A DNA stretch of 58,805 nucleotides from Mycobacteriales bacterium (GTDB taxonomy: Bacteria > Actinomycetota > Actinomycetes > JAFAQI01): contig DASZRO010000051.1 in NCBI GenBank assembly GCA_035550055.1, positions 1-58,805 on the forward strand, given 5' to 3'. Of this stretch, positions 8,135 to 15,655 are shown in pieces (positions within the stretch are counted from its first letter, which is position 1; each line of letters opens with the position of its first letter). A program made the translations under genes and the position numbers. Below the pieces are notes generated by a model. The model saw only the letters and a list, made by a program, of their open reading frames with translations, was not told the DNA's origin and ran no database searches.

Positions 8135-8872
8135 ATGGTCTACTGGTTCCTCAAGCACATCGTGCTGGGCCCGATCCTCAAGACCTTGTTCCGGCCGTGG
8201 GTCGAAGGCGCGGAGAACATCCCCGCCTCCGGCGGCGCGATCCTGGCCAGCAACCATCTGTCGTTCTCGGACTCGTTCTTCCTGCCGTTGGAGGTCGACC
8301 GCCGCGTCACCTTCCTGGCCAAGGGCGACTACTTCACCGGCCGCGGGATCAAGGGCAAGCTGACCGCGGCGTTCTTCAAGTCGATCAACCAGGTGCCGGT
8401 CGACCGCAGCGGCGGTCGGGCGAGTGAGGCCGCGCTGAACAAGGGCGTCGAGATCCTCAGGTCGGGCGAGCTGCTCGGGATCTACCCGGAGGGCACGCGG
8501 TCGCCCGACGGCCGGCTGTACCGCGGCAAGACCGGCATTGCCCGCATGGCGCTCGAAGCCGGGGTGCCGGTGATCCCCGTCGCGATGATCAACACCTTCG
8601 AGATCCAGCCGGCTGGGCAGGTGCGGCCGAAGATCATGCAGGTCGGCATCAAGATCGGCAAGCCGCTGGACTTCTCCCGCTACGCGGGGATGGAGAGCGA
8701 CCGCTTCGTGCTGCGCTCGATCACCGACGAGATCATGTATGAGCTCATGCAGCTGTCCGGCCAGGAGTACGTCGACATGTACGCCACCAAGGCGAAGGAA
8801 GAGCTGGCTGAGGCGCGAGCGGCTGCCGGCGCGGCGCTCGCGCCCGAGCCGGAGCTCGCCAAGGCTTCCTGA
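8135..8872 (+). CDS. 1-acyl-sn-glycerol-3-phosphate acyltransferase (PlsC-like)
   Basis: The 245-residue protein has the acyltransferase block I NHLSFSD (HX4D), a block II region (FLAKGDYFTGRGIKG), block III YPEGTRSPDG and block IV VPVIPVAM, typical of lysophosphatidate acyltransferases that make phosphatidic acid at the membrane. The ATG at 8135 is chosen because GAGGAGGG lies 6 nt upstream; an in-frame ATG at 8072 would add 21 residues of unlikely composition. A short N-terminal hydrophobic segment may attach it to the membrane. A mycobacterial counterpart lies in the same neighbourhood (Rv2182c). Confidence 0.9.
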   Translation: MVYWFLKHIVLGPILKTLFRPWVEGAENIPASGGAILASNHLSFSDSFFLPLEVDRRVTFLAKGDYFTGRGIKGKLTAAFFKSINQVPVDRSGGRASEAALNKGVEILRSGELLGIYPEGTRSPDGRLYRGKTGIARMALEAGVPVIPVAMINTFEIQPAGQVRPKIMQVGIKIGKPLDFSRYAGMESDRFVLRSITDEIMYELMQLSGQEYVDMYATKAKEELAEARAAAGAALAPEPELAKAS

Positions 8873-8876
8873 CCGC

Positions 8877-8882
8877 TACGTT
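8877..8882 (+). promoter_or_regulatory. Probable -10 element (TACGTT), leaderless histidine kinase
   Basis: TACGTT lies 6 nt before the GTG at 8889. There is no Shine-Dalgarno sequence. Confidence 0.4.
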
Positions 8883-8888
8883 TCGCCC

Positions 8889-9989
8889 GTGACCGTACGG
8901 CGGGCGCTGCTGCGCGCGGTCGGCGCCTATCGGTTGCTGACGTTGATCTACGCCGGCGTACTGATGGCGGCTGATCACCGGCAGTACCAGCGGCCCGCGC
9001 TCGGCTGGGTTCTGCTCGCCGGCATGGTGGGCTGGAGTGTGGCAGCGACCGCAGGCTACGAACACCTCACGGGCCGCGCTCGGGCGAGCCTGCTGACGGC
9101 GGATGTCGCGGTCGCTGTCGGGCTGGTGCTGGCGGGTCTTGCCGTGCAGACCTCGGCGCGAATCGACGCCGGGTCACCGACCCTTCCGGCGGCATGGGCG
9201 GCGGCCCCCGTCATGGCGTGCGCGGTGTTCGCCGGGCCGGTCGGCGGCGCCGTGGCCGGGGCGGCCGTCAGTGCCGCGGACATCGCCGAACGCGGCACCC
9301 TCACTGCCCACACGTTCAACGGCGTGGTGTTGCTGCTCCTCGCCGGTGGTGTCGGCGGCTACCTGGTCAAGCTGGCCGTTGCCGCCGAGACGTCCGTCGC
9401 GCACGCCTCGCGGGCGCTCGCGGCGGTCGAGGAGCGCGAGCGTCTGGCGCGGGAGATCCACGACTCGACCCTTCAGGTGCTGGCACTGATCGCTCGCCGC
9501 GGCCGAGAGCTCGGCGGTCACGCGGCGGACCTCGCCGAGCAGGCCGCGGCCCAGGAGGTCAGCTTGCGCGCCCTCGTCTCGTCGGCCCCGACGGTTTCGG
9601 GCGCGGACAGCGACCTCCGCTCCGGGCTCTTGGCGCTGACTTCCGCCCGGGTGAATGTCTCGACGCCGGCCGAGGCGGTGACGCTGCCGGCCACGAAAGC
9701 CGAGGCGATCCTGGCCGCGGTCGGGGAGGCGCTGGTGAACGTCGAGCGCCACGCCGGGCCGGATGCGCGCGCGTGGGTGCTGGTGGAGTCCGACGATGTG
9801 GCGGTGGTCGTGTCCGTGCGCGACGACGGCGCCGGGGTGCCGTCCGGTCGCCTGGAGGCGGCGGCCGCGGACGGCCGGCTCGGCGTGGCGCAGAGCATCG
9901 TCGGGCGGGTCGAGGCGGTTGGTGGCAGCGTGACGATCGAGTCGCGCGCCGGAGCGGGGACGGAGGTCGAGATCCGTGTGCCCCGCTGA
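8889..9989 (+). CDS. Membrane histidine kinase, NarL-type (HisKA_3)
   Basis: The 366-residue protein has four or five hydrophobic segments in the first 160 residues (a MacS-like sensor region with little outside the membrane), then a dimerization helix with the phospho-acceptor His in LAREIHDSTLQVLALIARRG, and a HATPase_c domain with an N-box (VGEALVNVERHA) and a G1 box (VRDDGAGVP). The REIHD-x3-LQ pattern marks the HisKA_3 class that pairs with LuxR-type regulators, and such a regulator overlaps its 3' end by 14 bp. The signal sensed is unknown. Upstream, in-frame open sequence is shadow of the acyltransferase gene. Confidence 0.9.
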   Translation: MTVRRALLRAVGAYRLLTLIYAGVLMAADHRQYQRPALGWVLLAGMVGWSVAATAGYEHLTGRARASLLTADVAVAVGLVLAGLAVQTSARIDAGSPTLPAAWAAAPVMACAVFAGPVGGAVAGAAVSAADIAERGTLTAHTFNGVVLLLLAGGVGGYLVKLAVAAETSVAHASRALAAVEERERLAREIHDSTLQVLALIARRGRELGGHAADLAEQAAAQEVSLRALVSSAPTVSGADSDLRSGLLALTSARVNVSTPAEAVTLPATKAEAILAAVGEALVNVERHAGPDARAWVLVESDDVAVVVSVRDDGAGVPSGRLEAAAADGRLGVAQSIVGRVEAVGGSVTIESRAGAGTEVEIRVPR

Positions 9990-10644
9990 GCCGGTTTTGC
10001 GCGTGATGGTGGTCGACGACCATCCGATCTGGCGCGATGCGGTAGCCCGCGACCTCGAAGCGGCCGGCCTGGATGTCTGCGGGACAGCGTCGGACGTCGC
10101 GCAGGCCGTCCGCGTCGCGAAGGCGACGCGGCCTGACGTCGTCGTCCTCGACCTCCAGCTGCCCGACGGGTCCGGCGTCGACGTCGCGCGGCAGCTCGCC
10201 GGCCTCGACCCGACGCCGCGCATTCTGGTGTTGTCGGCGAGCGGCGAGCAGCCCGATGTGCTCGACGCCGTCGCCGCCGGCGCCACCGGCTACCTCGTGA
10301 AGTCGGCGAGTACGGCGGAGCTGGTCGCGGCGGTACGCGCCACCTCGCGTGGCGAGGCGGTGTTCACGCCGGGTCTGGCCGCCTTGCTGCTGGGCGAGTA
10401 CAACCGGTTGTCCGGTGCGGGTGAGGACGGCTCTCCTTCGCTGACCCCGCGCGAGACCGAGATCCTGCGGTTGGTCGCGAAGGGCTATACGTACCCGCAG
10501 ATCGCGGAGCGGCTGGTGCTGTCGGTGCGTACCGTCCAGAACCACGTGCAGAACACGCTGACCAAGCTTCAGCTGCACAACAAGGCCCAGCTGGTCCGCT
10601 ACGCGATGGAGCAGGGCCTCGATGCCGAGGACTCAGCCGACTAG
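9976..10644 (+). CDS. NarL/FixJ-family response regulator (LuxR HTH)
   Basis: The 222-residue protein has a receiver domain (VVDDH with the acidic pocket, phospho-acceptor Asp in VVVLDLQLPDG, conserved Lys in YLVKSAS) and a C-terminal LuxR-type HTH (LTPRETEILRLVAKGYTYPQIAERL...VRTVQNHVQNTLTKL). It overlaps the kinase gene by 14 bp, so the two are co-translated and surely a pair. Target genes are unknown; glycerol kinase lies convergent next to it. Confidence 0.92.
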   Translation: MCPAEPVLRVMVVDDHPIWRDAVARDLEAAGLDVCGTASDVAQAVRVAKATRPDVVVLDLQLPDGSGVDVARQLAGLDPTPRILVLSASGEQPDVLDAVAAGATGYLVKSASTAELVAAVRATSRGEAVFTPGLAALLLGEYNRLSGAGEDGSPSLTPRETEILRLVAKGYTYPQIAERLVLSVRTVQNHVQNTLTKLQLHNKAQLVRYAMEQGLDAEDSAD

Positions 10645-10678
10645 TCGTCTTCAGGTACGCCGTCAGCACCTGGCCGTT

Positions 10679-12136
10679 CTAGGTGAGCGTGCGGCGGACC
10701 GCGTCCAGCCACCGGGCGTACGACGTGTCGTCGCGCTCACCCGGCTCGAAGCGCCGGTCGAGCCGCCAAGTGGCCCCGACCTCGTCGAGCGATGACCAGA
10801 CGCCGGTCGCGAGACCGGCGAGGAACGCAGCACCGAGCGCCGTCGTCTCGGCAACCTGGGGACGTCGTACCGGGATGTGCAGCTCGGTCGCCTGCAGCTG
10901 GCAGAGCAGGTTGTTGGCCGATGCGCCGCCGTCGACGGACAGCTCGGGGATCGGGATGCCCGCGTCGCGAGTCATGACGTCGACGACGTCGCGGACCTCG
11001 AAGGCGATCGCCTCCAACGTGGCGCGGACGAGGTGCGCCCGCGTCGTGCCGCGGGTGATGCCGGTGATCGTGCCGCGGGCGTCCGGGTCCCAGTGGGGCG
11101 CGCCGAGACCGGTGAGCGCCGGCACGAAGACGACGCCGCCGGAGTCCGGCACCGTCCCCGCGACCGCTTCGGTCTCCGCGGCGGAGCTGATGATCCCGAG
11201 GCCGTCGCGCAGCCACTGCACAGCGGCTCCGGTGACGAAGATCGCGCCCTCGAGGGCGTACACCAACCCGCCGCCGATGTCCCACGCCACCGTCGTGAGG
11301 AGTCCGGCATCGGATCGGACGGCGGTCGCGCCGGTGTTGACGAGGATGAACGAGCCGGTGCCGTACGTGCACTTGCTCTCGCCCTCGCCGAAGCAGGCCT
11401 GACCGAACAACGCCGCCTGCTGGTCGCCGGCGATCCCCGCGACCGGCAGGTGCAGGCCGAGGAACGCGTCGGGGTCGGTCCGGCCGAGATCGCCGCTGGA
11501 CCGGCGTACTTCGGGCAACGCGCCCATCGGTACGCCCAAGAGCGCGCACATCTCGTCGCTCCACGTCCCGGCGTGGATGTCGTAGAGCAAGGTCCGGCTG
11601 GCGTTGCTCGGGTCTGTGACGTGCTCGCGTCCGCCGGTGAGGCGCGCGACGAGGTAGGAGTCGACCGTGCCGACGACCGTGCTGCCGCTCGTGACACCCG
11701 CCCACGCGGGGTCGTGCTCGGCGAGCCAGGCGAGCTTCGTGCCGGTGAAGTAGGGGTCGAGCCGCAGGCCGGTGAGCTCGCTCACCCGCGCCTCGTGGCC
11801 GGCGTCACGGAGGCGGTCACAGATCTCCGTCGTACGACGGTCCTGCCAGACGATGGCGCGGCGTGGCGCCGCGAGGGTCCGTCGATCCCAGACAACCGCG
11901 GTCTCGCGCTGGTTGGTGATGCCGATGGCAGTAGGGGAGTCGGGACTTTCGGCGAGAGCAGCGCGGCAGGCACGCAACGTCGCCTGCCAGATCTCCTCGG
12001 GCTCGTGTTCCACCCATCCGGGCTCGGGGAAGTGCTGCGGGAACTCCGAGTAGCCGCGGGAGGCGATCCGGCCGTCCTCGGTGACGACCAACGCGGTCAC
12101 GCCCGTCGTACCGGCATCGATGGCGAGAACAGGCAC
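10679..12136 (-). CDS. glpK: Glycerol kinase (FGGY family)
   Basis: The 485-residue protein carries the FGGY N-terminal ATP-binding motif (AIDAGTTG), PGWVEHEPEEIW, the glycerol-kinase hallmark GDQQAALFGQACFGEGE with CTYGTGSF, and DGGASANNLLCQLQAT near the C-terminus. It should phosphorylate glycerol with ATP to sn-glycerol 3-phosphate. No glpF or glpD gene lies next to it. The GTG start at 12136 has no Shine-Dalgarno but has TAGGGT 6 nt upstream on its strand, so it is probably leaderless. It is divergent from a phosphofructokinase across a 36-bp gap. Confidence 0.9.
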   Translation of the reverse strand: MPVLAIDAGTTGVTALVVTEDGRIASRGYSEFPQHFPEPGWVEHEPEEIWQATLRACRAALAESPDSPTAIGITNQRETAVVWDRRTLAAPRRAIVWQDRRTTEICDRLRDAGHEARVSELTGLRLDPYFTGTKLAWLAEHDPAWAGVTSGSTVVGTVDSYLVARLTGGREHVTDPSNASRTLLYDIHAGTWSDEMCALLGVPMGALPEVRRSSGDLGRTDPDAFLGLHLPVAGIAGDQQAALFGQACFGEGESKCTYGTGSFILVNTGATAVRSDAGLLTTVAWDIGGGLVYALEGAIFVTGAAVQWLRDGLGIISSAAETEAVAGTVPDSGGVVFVPALTGLGAPHWDPDARGTITGITRGTTRAHLVRATLEAIAFEVRDVVDVMTRDAGIPIPELSVDGGASANNLLCQLQATELHIPVRRPQVAETTALGAAFLAGLATGVWSSLDEVGATWRLDRRFEPGERDDTSYARWLDAVRRTLT

Positions 12137-12142
12137 GGGACG

Positions 12143-12148
12143 ACCCTA
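12143..12148 (-). promoter_or_regulatory. Probable -10 element (TAGGGT) for glpK
   Basis: Reading leftward, TAGGGT lies 6 nt before the glpK GTG. It sits back to back with the phosphofructokinase -10 element in a 36-bp divergent gap. Confidence 0.5.
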
Positions 12149-12160
12149 GGCGGTTGGCCG

Positions 12161-12166
12161 TAGGGT
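12161..12166 (+). promoter_or_regulatory. Probable -10 element (TAGGGT) for the phosphofructokinase gene
   Basis: TAGGGT lies 6 nt before the ATG at 12173 and no Shine-Dalgarno sequence is present. Confidence 0.5.
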
Positions 12167-12172
12167 CGGCGT

Positions 12173-13198
12173 ATGCGGATCGGAGTGCTGACGGGTGGCG
12201 GCGACTGTCCGGGCCTCAACGCGGTCATCCGCGCCGCGGTGCGCAAGGGGACGCAGGTCTACGGTCACGAGTTCGTCGGGTTTCGCGACGGCTGGAAAGG
12301 CCCGCTCGAAGGCCTCACGATGCGCCTCGACGTCGAAGCGACGCGGGGAATCCTGCCGCGGGGCGGCACCATCCTCGGCTCGTCGCGGACCAACCCGCTC
12401 AAGGTCGACGGCGGCGTCGAGACGATTCGCGGCAACCTCGCCGCGGCCGGCGTGGACGCGCTGATCGCCATCGGCGGCGAGGACACACTGGGGGTGGCGA
12501 CGGCGCTCGCCGCAGCGGGCCTGACGGTCGTCGGCGTTCCCAAGACGATCGACAACGACCTCGGCGCCACCGACTACACGTTCGGCTTCGACACCGCCGT
12601 CCAGATCGCGGTCGACGCGATCGACCGCCTGCACACGACCGCGGAGTCGCATCACCGGGTGCTCATCGTCGAGGTGATGGGCCGGCACGCCGGTTGGATC
12701 GCGCTGCACTCCGGCCTGGCCGGCGGCGCGAACGTCATCCTGATTCCCGAGCGCCCGTTCGACATCGACCAGGTGTGCGCCTACATCGAGCGCCGCTTCG
12801 ACTCGCACTACGCGCCGATCGTCGTCGTCGCGGAGGGTGCGGTGCCGGCGGAGGGAACGATGGCGCTGCAGGACCAGGGCGTCGACTCGTTCGGTCACGT
12901 GCGACTCGGCGGCATCGGCGCGGTCCTGGAACACGAGATCGCCTCGCGGACCGGCAAGGAGGCACGCGCCACCGTGCTCGGTCACGTGCAGCGCGGTGGC
13001 ACGCCGACCGCCTACGACCGCGTGCTCGCGACCCGGTTCGGGCTGCACGCCATCGACGCGGTCCACGACGGCGAGTCCGGTGTCATGGTCGCGCTGCGTG
13101 GCACCGACATCGTGCGGGTGCCGCTGGCGGAGGCGACCCGCGAGCTGAAGACGGTGTCCCTCGAGCGGTACGCCGAGGTCGAGGTCTTCTTCGGCTGA
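12173..13198 (+). CDS. pfkA: 6-phosphofructokinase, residues of the pyrophosphate-dependent type
   Basis: The 341-residue protein has the group A PFK fold markers: GGGDCPGLNAVIR (8-20), PKTIDNDLGATD (123 onward) with the catalytic TIDND, MGRHAGW and PERPFDID. At the positions that decide the phosphoryl donor it has Asp104 (in GGEDT) and Lys124 (in PKTIDND); ATP enzymes carry Gly104. Asp104 plus Lys124 is the pattern of pyrophosphate-dependent enzymes such as that of Amycolatopsis methanolica. The enzyme should interconvert fructose 6-phosphate and fructose 1,6-bisphosphate, possibly reversibly with PPi. It is probably transcribed leaderless. Confidence 0.9.
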   Translation: MRIGVLTGGGDCPGLNAVIRAAVRKGTQVYGHEFVGFRDGWKGPLEGLTMRLDVEATRGILPRGGTILGSSRTNPLKVDGGVETIRGNLAAAGVDALIAIGGEDTLGVATALAAAGLTVVGVPKTIDNDLGATDYTFGFDTAVQIAVDAIDRLHTTAESHHRVLIVEVMGRHAGWIALHSGLAGGANVILIPERPFDIDQVCAYIERRFDSHYAPIVVVAEGAVPAEGTMALQDQGVDSFGHVRLGGIGAVLEHEIASRTGKEARATVLGHVQRGGTPTAYDRVLATRFGLHAIDAVHDGESGVMVALRGTDIVRVPLAEATRELKTVSLERYAEVEVFFG

Positions 13199-13214
13199 CC
13201 CGCCGCTCGCGTTC

Positions 13215-14528
13215 TCAGAACTGCTGGGTGAAGAACGCGTGCACGGTGTGCGGCCCGTCGGTCGCAGTGACGATCCGCTGGCCGGGTAGGAGCGCGTTGG
13301 CGACGACGCTCGCACTCCAGGTGCCGTCGCTGTTGACCCTGGCGCTGGTCTGCGGCCGGGCGGCGTAGGAGACGAACACCCGGGTGTTCGGCACCCATCC
13401 GGCGCCGGTGACGGTGAAGTCGCTGCCGGACCGGCCGGACGACGGCGACAGGGTGATCGTCGGGTGGTAGACGACCTGGGTGGGGGGCGCGCTGATCGTC
13501 GCGGTCGGGGGCGGCGCGAGGGTCGGGGAAGCGGTCGGCGAGGCCGACGCCGTCCGCGTGTGCTGCGGGGAGGGTGAGACGGAGAACGCCGGGACGACCG
13601 GACTCAGGCTCGGCGTCGGGATGTCGGCGAACGGACTGAGGTTGTCGTTGCCGGTGCGGCTCAACGCGCCGATGCCGACCCCGAGCGCGACAGCGAGCAG
13701 CAGCGCGAGCACGACCACCACCGGGGAGACCAACGGGCCCGGGTCGTGGTCTTCGTCGACGGCGCGCAGCACCGCGTCGTGACTGGGCAACGCGGCGATC
13801 GCCCGCTCGGAGATCCGCTCGAGCATCGCCTCCCGCGCGTCGTCGTCCATCGCGATGATCGGCAGTCCGGCGGCAAGGCGACGTCCCCGAGCGAGGGTCT
13901 CGAGCATCTCCTCGCAGGCCGGGCAGTTCGACACGTGCCGGCGCAGCGGGGCGGCTCTCGGGGTGTCGAGGCTGGCGTCGGCCAGCCGGCTCAGTGACGT
14001 CACGTCGACGGTCGTCCGGCCGGAGTGCCCTGCCAGGTTCGGGGACGGCGTGGCGTCGTGGGCAGCGACCAGCGCGAGCCTGCCGGCGGCGGTGAGATCG
14101 GCGGCGCTGTCCTGGCCGCGTCGCAGCGCGACGCCGACCGCCTGCGGCGGCAGGTCGTAAGCGTCGCGAAGGACGACCGCGTTGCGCTCCGGATCGCGCA
14201 GCCCGTCGAGTGCCGCCCGGACCCGCTGCTCGGTCTGCGTCCCCGCCAGGACGCTCGCCGCCTCCTCGTCGGCGGCCGCCTCGTCAGCGCGGGCGGTCGA
14301 CGTCATCTCGAACGCCCGCGCGAACCACCAGCCCGCCAGGTCGATGACGGTTTCCGGCGCGTTGACGACGGTGTCGAGCAGCGCCAGGGCGTGCGTCTCG
14401 AGGATGTCGATCGCCTCGAGCGGCGGGATGCCACGGCGGCGGAGCAGGTCGTTGACCCGGTCGGCGTAGACCCGGATCGCGCTGATGAAGTCGTCGGCCG
14501 ACACGAGAGCGACCAAGTCCCGCGGCAC
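13215..14528 (-). CDS. Sigma-like / ZAS anti-sigma / membrane / Ig-like fusion protein
   Basis: The 437-residue protein appears to join four parts. Residues 9-78 and 101-150 resemble degenerate sigma-70 regions 2 and 4 (RDPERNAVVLRDAYDLPPQA in place of the usual region-4 helices). Residues 198-205 form an H-x3-C-x2-C zinc-binding anti-sigma (ZAS) motif. A membrane helix spans about 266-289. A Ser/Thr/Pro linker leads to an extracellular Ig-like domain (about 356-437, starting TITLSPSSGRSGSDFTVTG). No other sigma factor gene is beside it. The GTG start has TAAGGT 6 nt upstream and no Shine-Dalgarno. The function is inferred as envelope signalling; the domain order is what is seen. Confidence 0.7.
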   Translation of the reverse strand: MPRDLVALVSADDFISAIRVYADRVNDLLRRRGIPPLEAIDILETHALALLDTVVNAPETVIDLAGWWFARAFEMTSTARADEAAADEEAASVLAGTQTEQRVRAALDGLRDPERNAVVLRDAYDLPPQAVGVALRRGQDSAADLTAAGRLALVAAHDATPSPNLAGHSGRTTVDVTSLSRLADASLDTPRAAPLRRHVSNCPACEEMLETLARGRRLAAGLPIIAMDDDAREAMLERISERAIAALPSHDAVLRAVDEDHDPGPLVSPVVVVLALLLAVALGVGIGALSRTGNDNLSPFADIPTPSLSPVVPAFSVSPSPQHTRTASASPTASPTLAPPPTATISAPPTQVVYHPTITLSPSSGRSGSDFTVTGAGWVPNTRVFVSYAARPQTSARVNSDGTWSASVVANALLPGQRIVTATDGPHTVHAFFTQQF

Positions 14529-14534
14529 GCGGCT

Positions 14535-14540
14535 ACCTTA
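14535..14540 (-). promoter_or_regulatory. Probable -10 element (TAAGGT) of the sigma-like fusion gene
   Basis: Reading leftward, TAAGGT lies 6 nt before the GTG at 14528. There is no Shine-Dalgarno sequence. Confidence 0.45.
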
Positions 14541-14575
14541 TGGCCGGGATCTGAACAGGGCTGGAGGCAACACGC

Positions 14576-15634
14576 GTGGGCGACATCGGCGCAGGCCGCT
14601 CGGACACCGTCGACCTTCGCAGTGACACCGTCACCCGTCCGAGCCGGCAGATGCGCGAGGCGATGGCCGCCGCGGAGGTCGGTGACGACGTGTACGGCGA
14701 GGATCCGTCGATCGCGGCCCTGGAGGCCGAGGTCGCCGCGATGTTCGGCCACGGGGCAGCCGTGTTCGTCCCGAGCGGAACGATGGGCAACTTGATCTCG
14801 TTGCGGCTGCTCTGCGGCGAGGGTGACGAGCTCATCTGCGACGCCGACTCGCACATCGTCAGCTACGAGGCCGGTGCCGCGGCGGCGCTCGGGGGCATCC
14901 AGACCCGCACCCCGATCGTGTCGCGCGGCTTGCTGTCCCGCGAGGTCGTGGAGCCGCAGCTTCGAGCGGCCGGCTACCACGCCGTCCCGACGACCGCGGT
15001 GGCTGTCGAGCAGACGCACAACCGCGGCGGCGGCGCGATCTATCCGCTCCAGACGTTGCGCGATCTCCGAGCCCTGGTGGACGAACGCGCGCTCACCCTG
15101 CACTGCGACGGTGCGCGGATCTGGAACGCGCACGTCGCCACCGGCGTGCCACTGGCGGACTACGGCGCGCTCTTCGACACCATGTCGGTCTGCCTGAGCA
15201 AGGGCCTCGGGGCGCCGGTCGGCTCGTTGGTTCTGATGCGTGACGCGCACCTCGAGTCACGGGCCCGCGACCTGCGCCACCGGCTGGGCGGCGCGATGCG
15301 CCAGGCGGGTGTCCTCGCCGCAGCGGGCAGCTATGCCCTGCGCAACAACATCGCGCGGCTGGCGGAGGACCACGCCAGGGCCAGGCGCCTCGCGGAAGGA
15401 ATCGCCGAGGCGGCGCCGGGCGTGACCGACCCTGCCGAGACCGAGACGAACATGGTCGTCCTCGATCTCGCGGACGGCTCCGTCGACGGCGCAGGCCTCG
15501 CCGCGGCCTGCAAGGAGGCCGGTGTGCTGGTCTCTGTCGTCGGCCCGCAGCGAGTCCGCCTGCTGACCCACCTCGACGTGGACGACGAAGGGGTCGACCG
15601 AGCGCAGCGGGTCATCGCGGGCGTGCTGGCGTAG
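14576..15634 (+). CDS. ltaE: Low-specificity L-threonine aldolase
   Basis: The 352-residue protein matches the beta-eliminating-lyase/threonine aldolase family: VDLRSDTVTRPS at the N-terminus, GDDVYGEDPSIAALE, FVPSGTMGNLISL, a His-containing DADSHIVSYEAG, and the PLP Schiff-base Lys in SVCLSKGLGAPVGS. It should cleave threonine or allo-threonine to glycine and acetaldehyde. The GTG start has GGAGG about 9 nt upstream. It converges on DAHP synthase. The related L-allo-threonine or phenylserine aldolases cannot be excluded. Confidence 0.88.
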   Translation: MGDIGAGRSDTVDLRSDTVTRPSRQMREAMAAAEVGDDVYGEDPSIAALEAEVAAMFGHGAAVFVPSGTMGNLISLRLLCGEGDELICDADSHIVSYEAGAAAALGGIQTRTPIVSRGLLSREVVEPQLRAAGYHAVPTTAVAVEQTHNRGGGAIYPLQTLRDLRALVDERALTLHCDGARIWNAHVATGVPLADYGALFDTMSVCLSKGLGAPVGSLVLMRDAHLESRARDLRHRLGGAMRQAGVLAAAGSYALRNNIARLAEDHARARRLAEGIAEAAPGVTDPAETETNMVVLDLADGSVDGAGLAAACKEAGVLVSVVGPQRVRLLTHLDVDDEGVDRAQRVIAGVLA

Positions 15635-15655
15635 CGCCGCGTCAGCGCACCGTCG

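Noticed and set aside
10645-10678. CAGGT/CACCTG hairpin between the response regulator and glpK as a terminator
   Set aside because: Only five or six pairs and no T-run; too weak to call.
10877-12163. 428-codon plus-strand frame opposite glpK
   Set aside because: glpK motifs on the other strand are unambiguous; this frame shows no domain.
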